DNA from: Anaerolineales bacterium
GTDB lineage: Bacteria; Chloroflexota; Anaerolineae; Anaerolineales; Villigracilaceae
Direction: 5' to 3'
Length of the DNA stretch: 7,930 nt
NCBI GenBank assembly: GCA_017882065.1
Contig: JADGQD010000087.1
Span: forward strand, 1 to 7,930
Each line of letters starts with the position of its first letter. Position 1 is the first letter of the stretch. The notes beneath the pieces are model-generated. The model was not told the origin of the DNA, made no database searches, and saw only the letters and a program-made list of their open reading frames with translations. The position numbers were made by a program, and so were the translations under genes. Shown here piece by piece: positions 1 to 5,545 of this stretch.

Positions 1-1076
1 ACGATCTCGCCAGTATACATGCCCATCGAGCACGAGAAACGCATTACCGTACCGGCGGTCTGGACCGGGATGGAAATGGTTTCTGTCCCTGATGCGGGCA
101 GGAGTTTTTCCACTCCCAGAATGGGAATGACAAACGCTCGCGCGCAGGAGTAGGTCCGGTTCGTAACTACGTTCAACGTGATTGGGGTGTCCGACCTGGC
201 GTGCAGGACGCGCGGCGAGTAGCCGCTGTTTCCGGCGCTCAAGTACAGGGTGACGCCGTCCGATTGGGGAACCGAAGCAGATGCCAGGTCCAGCTGGGAC
301 GCTTTCGCGGCCTGGATCATGTTCGTCACCGAAAGCGGGGATCCCGCAAGCGTCAACCCGGAGTTGACCGAGACCAGTCCCAGCACCAGAATCGCCACCG
401 CCACGAAGCGCATGAACCATTTTTCCATCCGGGCGCCCAGCTGCATGGCGAGATACGCCACCACAAAAAACACCGGGCTGGTGCCGAGGATGAAGGCAAA
501 CATCAGGACCGCGCCCTGGAGCGCACTGCCGGTCCCGATTGCCACGGCCATCATCGCCTGCGTCACGCCGCACGGGATGAAGACTGTCAGCGCGCCGAGG
601 AACAGCGGGGCGAAGAAACTCTCGCCGTTCTTCGCCTTCCGGCGGATGTAACGTGTGATGAACTTGGGCGGCTCGACGGCAAAGTAGCGGAAGAAGGGAT
701 GAACATTGAACATCCGCAGAGCGTTGCCGACCATGAAGATACCGACGGCAACCAACAGGATGGCGCGCGTGACACTGTTCAACTGGAGTACCGAACCCAA
801 AGCCCCGAGCAGGAACCCGAGGAGGGTATACGCGGCGAGTTTCGCCATCAGGAACAGCAGGATGGGCAGTGCCAGCCGCGGATGCGCCAGAATCCGATTC
901 CGTTTCTTCCCGGACCGGTGGGCCCGCCGCGCCGCTATCTCCTGTTCGATCTGCAGGTCGAGTTGCTGTTCCAACTGCTGTTCGAGCGAACTGGCCAATA
1001 ATCCACCCTGGACAGCGAGGCAGGAGAGTCCGCCCGTGGTCAAGCCGGTGATAAAAGCAACGATAAATTGATTCAT
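1..1076 (-). CDS. TauE/SafE-type (DsbD_2-like) membrane protein fused to a cupredoxin-like domain, 3' end cut by the window
   Basis: The frame is open from ATG at 1076 to the left edge (358 codons, no stop), so the C-terminus is missing. Residues 1-30 form a first membrane segment with TTGGLSCLAVQGG. Residues 31-64 are a charged Gln/Glu/Arg loop. About five more hydrophobic segments follow to residue 245, including FIPCGVTQAMM (Cys169) and LGTSPVFF. This resembles the sulfite exporter TauE/SafE and cytochrome c biogenesis transmembrane (PF13386-like) group, which is linked to copper or thiol transport in several bacteria. From about residue 274 a beta-rich cupredoxin-like domain carries Cys311 (TYSCARAF) and FSCSMGMY (Cys349, Met351, Met353). 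These four cysteines are the only ones seen. A GAGAAGG element 11 bases upstream supports the start. Last visible gene of the operon, 38 bases after the CuA-cytochrome gene. Probable role: copper transport or delivery (inference); the exact substrate is unknown. Confidence 0.85.
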   Translation of the reverse strand, partial: MNQFIVAFITGLTTGGLSCLAVQGGLLASSLEQQLEQQLDLQIEQEIAARRAHRSGKKRNRILAHPRLALPILLFLMAKLAAYTLLGFLLGALGSVLQLNSVTRAILLVAVGIFMVGNALRMFNVHPFFRYFAVEPPKFITRYIRRKAKNGESFFAPLFLGALTVFIPCGVTQAMMAVAIGTGSALQGAVLMFAFILGTSPVFFVVAYLAMQLGARMEKWFMRFVAVAILVLGLVSVNSGLTLAGSPLSVTNMIQAAKASQLDLASASVPQSDGVTLYLSAGNSGYSPRVLHARSDTPITLNVVTNRTYSCARAFVIPILGVEKLLPASGTETISIPVQTAGTVMRFSCSMGMYTGEI

Positions 1077-1087
1077 AGAATTCTATA

Positions 1088-1094
1088 CCTTCTC
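1088..1094 (-). promoter_or_regulatory. Ribosome binding site for the TauE/SafE-cupredoxin gene
   Basis: GAGAAGG on the minus strand lies 11 bases before the ATG at 1076. The 38-base gap to the upstream stop codon holds this element and no recognisable terminator, so the gene is probably still part of the operon but has its own translation start. Confidence 0.5.
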
Positions 1095-1114
1095 AGTTTC
1101 AAGCGAATACTTAC

Positions 1115-2083
1115 CTATTTTTGAACTTCATCGAACTGGAACGTGTAAATATACCCAATGATACTCCAAATTGTCTCGTTTTCAAAGATTGGACCCCAAT
1201 AAGGCATCCCCGTGCCCATACCACCGCGCAAGATTTTCCCTTGCAGGAGCGCCGGGCTTGCGCCGAGCAGGGAAGCAGGATCAGTAAAATTGGCTGGGAA
1301 CTTTCCCGTTTGAGCATTCACGCTGGCGGAGAAAACCCCATCTCCCCCGCCCGACTCGCCGTGGCAGGCGGAGCAGTTCCGGGCAAACAGGCGCTGTCCC
1401 TCAGCCCGCCCCTCGGGAGTGGTATTGGACTGCCAGATGTAGGCGACCAGGTCCCAGACATTCGGATTGCTCAGAGAGGAAAGAGCAGGGTCAGCGCGCA
1501 AGTCAAGATAGGCTTGGGAGGGGGAATGAGCGCGATAATAGTCATTTGTAAGATAACTTGACGACAGCATGGCGGCAAACGCCGCGCCGCGTAACGCCGA
1601 GGGTCTCTCGGTCGGAGTCGCAATGGCAGGATGGGGCGCATCAATGTTCAAGTTGAGGGTCATATAAAGTGGCGGCGAAACAGGCTGAGGGGCGTCTGAA
1701 CTGCCACCGCTTACCTCGATGGTGCCCCGCATCCGCCAGTGATTCGGTCCGCACCAGCGGGTGCAATAATATGTATACGTACCGGGTTTGTTGAACGTAA
1801 TTGTCACCTCGGTCATTTTACCGGGGGCAACGTCCACTACGGGCATATCGCTCTGTCCGATGGCGAAGCCGTGCATCACGTCATCCGAGGTCAGGCGCAG
1901 GTGCAACGGCACACCGACCTGCGCATGGATGGAATTGGGCGACCAGCCACCGGACTCAGCCATCCGCCCGTGGATTTCAACGATACCCTGCCCTTCGTAA
2001 AAATGCACTGCGAGCGGGACCGAGAGCACAAGCAAAACTCCGGCGATGACCAGCAGCCTGCTCAGTATTTCCGAGCGTTTCAT
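1115..2083 (-). CDS. Membrane-anchored CuA domain fused to cytochrome c (COX2-like electron carrier)
   Basis: 322 residues. The N-terminus (about 6-27) is a single membrane anchor. Residues 32-125 form a cupredoxin domain with a full set of CuA ligands: His71 (VMHGF) and CTRWCGPNHWRM, giving Cys107, Cys111, His115 and Met118. This is the C-x3-C-x3-H-x2-M pattern of cytochrome oxidase subunit II and N2O reductase. A C-terminal class I cytochrome c domain has NCSACH (Cys237, Cys240, His241) and GMGTGMPYWG (Met293 is the likely axial ligand). The product should move electrons on the outer face of the membrane from a quinol or FeS donor to an unseen acceptor. The usual second subunit II membrane helix is absent and no subunit I gene is visible, so it may not belong to a standard oxidase. 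ATG at 2083 overlaps the upstream TGA by four bases (ATGA). An in-frame start at 2191 was rejected because it would add an unlikely Cys/His-rich leader inside the upstream gene. Confidence 0.9.
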   Translation of the reverse strand: MKRSEILSRLLVIAGVLLVLSVPLAVHFYEGQGIVEIHGRMAESGGWSPNSIHAQVGVPLHLRLTSDDVMHGFAIGQSDMPVVDVAPGKMTEVTITFNKPGTYTYYCTRWCGPNHWRMRGTIEVSGGSSDAPQPVSPPLYMTLNLNIDAPHPAIATPTERPSALRGAAFAAMLSSSYLTNDYYRAHSPSQAYLDLRADPALSSLSNPNVWDLVAYIWQSNTTPEGRAEGQRLFARNCSACHGESGGGDGVFSASVNAQTGKFPANFTDPASLLGASPALLQGKILRGGMGTGMPYWGPIFENETIWSIIGYIYTFQFDEVQK

Positions 2084-3420
2084 AGCAGCAACCCCAGCAT
2101 GACCAGTGTGACTAGCATGGAAAAAACGATGACCGGAACAGGCTGGATTTTCACTTCCCTGCCGACTTTCTGCGCAGTACGCACCGACCACAGCAATCCG
2201 CCAACGAGCACAAGTGTTTGAAGAGGAACGAGCGCGGTGGTGAGGTAGGGCTGCCAGGTGAGAGCTGCGGTGCCGAACAGGTTCCAGCCCCAGCCAAATG
2301 GGTCGGAGAACGCGATAAATATGTACGAAGCATTGGTCAGTACAAAGGACAGACTGAAGGCGACCCAGAACATCAGCCCCAGCGGGACAAGCGCCGTTGC
2401 GAAGGCCGCGAAGACATGGCGGGCAGGAACGTTGCTTTTGGAAAGTACCTGTCCCAACTTAACCGCCAACCAGAACAAGGCAGGCAACAATCCAAAGATG
2501 AAAGCCAGAAACGCCATTACGTAACCGAACCAGGCAACTGTGCCCACAGAATAAGCCGCTGACTTGAGCTCCCCCCACGGACCGAGCAGCACGCCCGCGT
2601 AAACCATCGCCGCCCCGAGCATAATGAAAGCCTTGAACGCCTCATCCAACTTGCGGGAGGGCTGCCCCAGGTCAGCAGCGAAGGGGCGCAGGTTGATCGC
2701 GATATTGTCATTCGGACAGGTGCGCAGACATTCCATGCACAAACCACAGTAGGTATTCTTGGTCAGCCCGCCGGGGAAGACATCCCACGGACAGCCATAG
2801 CCGGCTGCTGAACCGTTATAGCAAGGCTTCCCTTTGCAGGTGATGCAAACCTGCTTGTCTTTCACGCGCAGCTCCACCGGTGCGGTCTGGGCGTACAAGC
2901 CAATAAAGCCACTGACCGGACACAGGTATCGGCAGAACGTGCGTCGCTCGAAGACAATGCTCATCCCAACGGCCAGGAACAACATCGCAGCCAGCACGAC
3001 GGCGGTCACCTTTGGAGTCGTCAGGATGACGGTACTGAAGAGCGCCACCAGGGTAAAGGTCAGGTTTTGCAGCCAGATGTTGCGCAACTTGTTCGGCCAG
3101 CGCAGGTTGAACCTGCGCGGTTTCCTGCTCGGCGGCTCTAAAATAGCCCCGCGCTGGATCCACTCCCCTGGCAAGGGAATGGGGCAGACAGCGCACCAGC
3201 CGCGCCCGAAGAACGGCACGGCGACCAGGATCAGGATGGCCCACCACGCAATCCAGACGAAGACGGTGCTGAAGTTGTTGTTCCCAACTGGTGTTCCGAT
3301 AAAACCTGTCATGATCGCGTACAAGAACCCCGCCAGCATCACGATGAAACCGAACAATTGCGGCCAGCGGTTCTTGAGAAGGGATTTGACAACGGAGAAG
3401 CGGGTCAGTTCAGAGCGCAT
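2080..3420 (-). CDS. Polytopic 4Fe-4S membrane protein, NapH/NosR-like
   Basis: 446 residues with hydrophobic segments near 22-42, 52-72, 118-155, 262-280, 295-322, 335-370, 395-411 and 428-446. Cysteine motifs run in order: GWCAVCP (Cys76, Cys79) and CRYLCPVSG (Cys163, Cys167), resembling the paired CxxxCP motifs of NosR/NapH-type proteins. Next is an unusual set at Cys192, Cys195, Cys200 and Cys210 (ending GYGCPW), and then a classic ferredoxin motif CGLCMECLRTCPND (Cys225, 228, 231, 235). Relatives pass electrons from quinol to periplasmic reductases or support assembly of metal centres. Here the protein sits between two CuA genes, so it is a plausible electron donor to them (inference). 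ATG at 3420 shares one base with the upstream TGA (TGATG), indicating coupling. An in-frame start at 3576 was rejected because it would overlap the upstream gene by 157 bases. It is not NosR itself: no FMN-binding domain is present. Confidence 0.88.
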   Translation of the reverse strand: MRSELTRFSVVKSLLKNRWPQLFGFIVMLAGFLYAIMTGFIGTPVGNNNFSTVFVWIAWWAILILVAVPFFGRGWCAVCPIPLPGEWIQRGAILEPPSRKPRRFNLRWPNKLRNIWLQNLTFTLVALFSTVILTTPKVTAVVLAAMLFLAVGMSIVFERRTFCRYLCPVSGFIGLYAQTAPVELRVKDKQVCITCKGKPCYNGSAAGYGCPWDVFPGGLTKNTYCGLCMECLRTCPNDNIAINLRPFAADLGQPSRKLDEAFKAFIMLGAAMVYAGVLLGPWGELKSAAYSVGTVAWFGYVMAFLAFIFGLLPALFWLAVKLGQVLSKSNVPARHVFAAFATALVPLGLMFWVAFSLSFVLTNASYIFIAFSDPFGWGWNLFGTAALTWQPYLTTALVPLQTLVLVGGLLWSVRTAQKVGREVKIQPVPVIVFSMLVTLVMLGLLL

Positions 3421-3890
3421 CAGACGGCTTTGACAGTTGCGGGGCGAGGAAAGAGCGCAACTCCGGAAAATGCTGCCAGAAGGGCCAACCCAACGGCACG
3501 CCAGAGCAAAGTATTTGTGCCAACCTGCAATTTTCCGATCATGAACGGGTGCAGAGCCCCACAAGTGACGTTGCATCGAAAGCGGAATGAACCGGGCTCG
3601 TTGGCAATAAAGGTCAGGCTGACGGTCTGTCCCGGGTCGGCAGTGACTGAAGCACCATAGCCATCTACATACAGCCCATGGACGACATCTGTACTAACCA
3701 GTTCGATGGTGACTGTGTCGCCGGGGTTGACGGTCAGCACCGCCGGGCTGTAGGCGAATTGGCTCGCCTCGACCCGGAACGTCCGCTGGGAGGGCGGTGC
3801 AACGCGGACTGGCAGTGGCGCAAAGACGATTAACGCTCCTGCCAGTCCGGCAAGGATGATGTAAAACCACTGTTCCCTGGACAATTTCAT
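3420..3890 (-). CDS. Small membrane-anchored cupredoxin with a complete CuA-type site
   Basis: 156 residues. An N-terminal membrane segment (about 8-28) is followed by a cupredoxin domain (about 35-124) and a second hydrophobic segment at 127-147. The ligand set matches a CuA centre: His71 (VVHGLY) and CNVTCGALHPFM, giving Cys106, Cys110, His114 and Met117. This is the C-x3-C-x3-H-x2-M signature of cytochrome oxidase subunit II. The protein is too short to be an ordinary subunit II, and the membrane helices flank the domain instead of both preceding it. It probably accepts or passes on electrons next to the iron-sulfur protein whose gene overlaps its stop codon, or stores and delivers copper (inference). 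The start lies three bases after the upstream stop, with AGGGA directly before ATG, which suggests translation is largely coupled. It has no close similarity to blue-copper proteins with a single Cys ligand. Confidence 0.88.
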   Translation of the reverse strand: MKLSREQWFYIILAGLAGALIVFAPLPVRVAPPSQRTFRVEASQFAYSPAVLTVNPGDTVTIELVSTDVVHGLYVDGYGASVTADPGQTVSLTFIANEPGSFRFRCNVTCGALHPFMIGKLQVGTNTLLWRAVGLALLAAFSGVALFPRPATVKAV

Positions 3891-3893
3891 TCC

Positions 3894-4325
3894 CTAATGC
3901 ATGTTGGACGGGCCATACTTGCTGTATGTAGTGTCCACGTAGGCCCTGATTTCCTGAATGCTTTTCCCTTCCCTTTGAAGCCGCATCACGTCCTGGGTGA
4001 TGTCTACACAGATTGAACAGCCCAGAGCATGGTTATCGAAGGTGATGGACCCGTTGGCGTCGGCACTCTGGACGTAGCATGAGTAATTCGAGGTATGTCC
4101 CATCGCACCGCAGCCGCAATAGCACGGGGTTTGCTTCATGATGTCCGGGTTTGCAGCGGCGAATTGGTACGCCTGCTGTACTGCCACCGGTGCAGACTGC
4201 ACCGAGGCTGGCATTTGATCGAGCGGCATCATCGTGATGTGGTCAGCTGATTTGTCCGAACAGGCGGGCAAAAGTGAAGCTACCAGCAAAGCAAGTACGA
4301 AGAACTTGGCGTATTTGAAGAACAT
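3894..4325 (-). CDS. PCYCGC-motif lipoprotein
   Basis: 143 residues from ATG at 4325. Residues 1-21 are a signal sequence ending in a lipobox (LLPAC, Cys22), so the mature protein should be a lipid-anchored extracytoplasmic protein. The defining motif is PCYCGCGAMGH (Cys68, Cys70, Cys72, His77), followed by YSCYV (Cys83) and GCSICVD (Cys103, Cys106). This is the family of unknown function with a PCYCGC motif. Six cysteines in the mature domain and the copper-rich neighbourhood suggest a metal-binding or thiol role, but no activity is established. The start at 4325 is chosen because it leaves a normal lipoprotein signal and has AGGAG 12 bases upstream. An in-frame ATG at 4358, overlapping the DUF2085 stop as ATGA, would add 11 residues (MILYCQEFQTP) and remains possible. 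Confidence 0.87.
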   Translation of the reverse strand: MFFKYAKFFVLALLVASLLPACSDKSADHITMMPLDQMPASVQSAPVAVQQAYQFAAANPDIMKQTPCYCGCGAMGHTSNYSCYVQSADANGSITFDNHALGCSICVDITQDVMRLQREGKSIQEIRAYVDTTYSKYGPSNMH

Positions 4326-4337
4326 GGGTGTTTGAAA

Positions 4338-4342
4338 CTCCT
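4338..4342 (-). promoter_or_regulatory. Ribosome binding site supporting the inner start of the PCYCGC gene
   Basis: AGGAG on the minus strand sits 12 bases before the ATG at 4325. No comparable element precedes the alternative ATG at 4358, which would instead depend on coupling through its ATGA overlap. The spacing is slightly long, so this favours the inner start without proving it. Confidence 0.45.
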
Positions 4343-4354
4343 GACAATAAAGAA

Positions 4355-5032
4355 TCATGGAACGATAGGAATCGGCGCCTCGGACCCTCCTACAGCTTCA
4401 TCCAATAGAGGGAAAAGGAACCAGGCAAAGCCCAGGCCAAACAGGAGACCGGTCAGCAGGCGCATGAGAGAGTTGAACGAGCCCCAGGCGTCCCCGGCGT
4501 AGAACTCGGGGCGGAAGAGGTTATGGGTCAGGGCAGCCAGCCACAGGTTCGTATCCCGGAAGCCCTGCCCAATTCCGGCCAGGTCGCTCAAGAAATGCGT
4601 CGTGCCGTCCACCGCCATTGGGATCAGGAGAAGGACAAATCCCCAGACCGGCAGTTTGGGCAAACGCCGACGGAGAGGCCACCACAGTAACCCAAAAGCC
4701 CAAATGCTGGTGTAAAGGGATATCATGCGATCGGACCAGGCCACCTTCCAGCCCATTTCGGGATTGCCGATGAATTTGCGCAGGACAACCAGGTTGGTCG
4801 TGTTTTGCCAGGCGGTCTGAATTTCAGGGAGGGAGTAAGTCAATTTGGAGCCGAACAGGAAAAATGAGCGCTCCGGCAGTTGATGGCAAAAGAACGAGTA
4901 AATGAAGTATATTACGCTTCCCGCGCCTTTCCACCCGATGTGCATGAAGACCGGGGCAAGGAAAGGCAAGCCTACATACAGACCAAAGACCAGCCCGAAT
5001 AAGATGATCCAACGAGACCTGGAATGGTTCAT
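4355..5032 (-). CDS. DUF2085 integral membrane protein
   Basis: 225 residues with about five hydrophobic segments (near 9-29, 36-50, 103-120, 129-142 and 190-210). Motifs typical of DUF2085 proteins are present: FFCHQLPERSFFLFG (Cys49-His50-Gln51), GWKVAWSDRMISLY at 94-107, PMAVDGTTHFLSD at 138-150 (Asp142), and a C-terminal RLLTGLLFGLGFAWF. The family has no assigned reaction. The conserved membrane-embedded Cys-His and Asp residues would suit metal handling, and the copper context fits, but this is inference. ATG at 5032 overlaps the TGA of the full-length DUF1573 reading frame as ATGA, and there is no convincing Shine-Dalgarno sequence before it. Its translation therefore probably depends on ribosomes that have read through the whole upstream gene. 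Confidence 0.87.
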   Translation of the reverse strand: MNHSRSRWIILFGLVFGLYVGLPFLAPVFMHIGWKGAGSVIYFIYSFFCHQLPERSFFLFGSKLTYSLPEIQTAWQNTTNLVVLRKFIGNPEMGWKVAWSDRMISLYTSIWAFGLLWWPLRRRLPKLPVWGFVLLLIPMAVDGTTHFLSDLAGIGQGFRDTNLWLAALTHNLFRPEFYAGDAWGSFNSLMRLLTGLLFGLGFAWFLFPLLDEAVGGSEAPIPIVP

Positions 5033-5520
5033 GGAATCCAGTTGGATAAGACCGTCAAGGTATGGTCGGGTTGGCTAGGATCATTGGTTAGCAGGTGCGC
5101 ACGAAAGTCGTGCAAGCCGCCCATATTGCCGTGCATCATGAATTCCATCGAAAGAGTCGTGCTTGCGCCGGGCTGTAAGACCATCGCACCGATGGTCGGA
5201 GTGGGGGGTCAGCACCCTTTCATAACTTCGAGATAAGGTTGTTCCGAGAAACGCAGAGGTTGATCGCCAACATTGGTCAGGCGGAATGACACATGGACAA
5301 ATTGACCAAGTTTCACATCACCCAGATCAACCTGTTCCTGGTCCACCTTCAAACTGGGAGCACCATGAACTTCAGTGGCTGCCAGCGGCTGAGAGGCAGG
5401 TCTTCCCCGCAGGAGGAGGAAGACCAGCCCGGCCAATACGATCCCACCAATCAAGGGGAAGAGCCAAGGACGTTGAATACGTTTTGATTTGCGGTCAAAC
5501 CGCCTGTTCTTTTGACTCAT
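5029..5520 (-). CDS. DUF1573-family membrane-anchored protein, candidate selenoprotein (in-frame TGA at codon 104)
   Basis: Read with TGA at 5211-5209 as selenocysteine, the product has 163 residues. A basic N-terminus is followed by one membrane helix (about 19-37), then an extracytoplasmic beta-sandwich: a DUF1573 core with VDLGDVKLGQ (64-73) and FRLTNVGDQPLRF (79-91). The motif KGC-U-PP (Cys103, Sec104) matches the Gly-Cys-Cys-Pro-Pro that I recall in relatives. Beyond it comes typical family sequence: LQPGASTTLSMEFMMHGNMG (Met125, 128, 129, His130, Met133), HDFR, LLTNDPSQPD and a C-terminal SNW. A good GGAGAG lies five bases before ATG 5520. The true stop at 5031-5029 overlaps the next start (ATGA). 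If the TGA were a plain stop, the product would be 103 residues and lose half its domain. The Cys-Sec pair and Met/His-rich stretch suggest thiol or copper chemistry (inference). Alternatives: a nonsense mutation or an assembly error. Confidence 0.82.
5179..5197 (-). promoter_or_regulatory. Candidate bacterial SECIS hairpin in the DUF1573 gene
   Basis: On the minus strand, GACCATC (5197-5191) pairs perfectly over seven bases with GATGGTC (5185-5179), leaving a five-base loop GGTGC (5190-5186). The stem starts 11 bases, and the loop 18 bases, after the in-frame TGA at 5211-5209. Bacterial SECIS elements lie directly downstream of the UGA inside the coding region. They usually place a small loop about 16-37 bases from it, with a G in the first two loop positions, and this hairpin meets both. 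No bulged U like that in E. coli fdhF is seen. The element also encodes residues within PTIGAMV of the protein. Confidence 0.62.
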
Positions 5521-5525
5521 GTGGT

Positions 5526-5531
5526 CTCTCC
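5526..5531 (-). promoter_or_regulatory. Ribosome binding site for the DUF1573 gene
   Basis: GGAGAG on the minus strand precedes the ATG at 5520 by five bases, in the 25-base gap after the copA stop. It is the clearest Shine-Dalgarno sequence in the window and shows that translation of this gene is strongly initiated, which argues against it being a decayed remnant. Confidence 0.65.
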
Positions 5532-5545
5532 GTGAAAACCGATAA

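Noticed and set aside
201..1001. Plus-strand open frame of 266 codons
   Set aside because: Its translation is a Gln/Arg/His-rich string with no recognisable fold, and it lies opposite the clear TauE/SafE-cupredoxin gene.
1077..1114. Possible terminator or promoter between the last two genes
   Set aside because: The 38 bases show a weak ribosome binding site but no hairpin with a T-run and no clear promoter boxes.
2084..2191. Longer N-terminus for the CuA-cytochrome protein
   Set aside because: It lies within the upstream gene and adds a polar leader before the membrane anchor; the ATGA start at 2083 fits the operon pattern.
3421..3576. Longer N-terminus for the iron-sulfur protein
   Set aside because: It would overlap the end of the CuA cupredoxin gene by 157 bases in another frame; the start at 3420 overlaps by one base.
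5209..5211. TGA read as Trp or Gly under an alternative genetic code
   Set aside because: TGA is the stop codon at 2080, 3420, 4355 and 5029, each at a proper gene boundary, and the 794 visible codons of copA contain no internal TGA.
5209..5520. A 103-residue protein ending at the TGA as a complete gene
   Set aside because: It would end inside the family motif directly after Cys103 and lose half of the DUF1573 domain, although the matching half follows in the same frame up to 5029.
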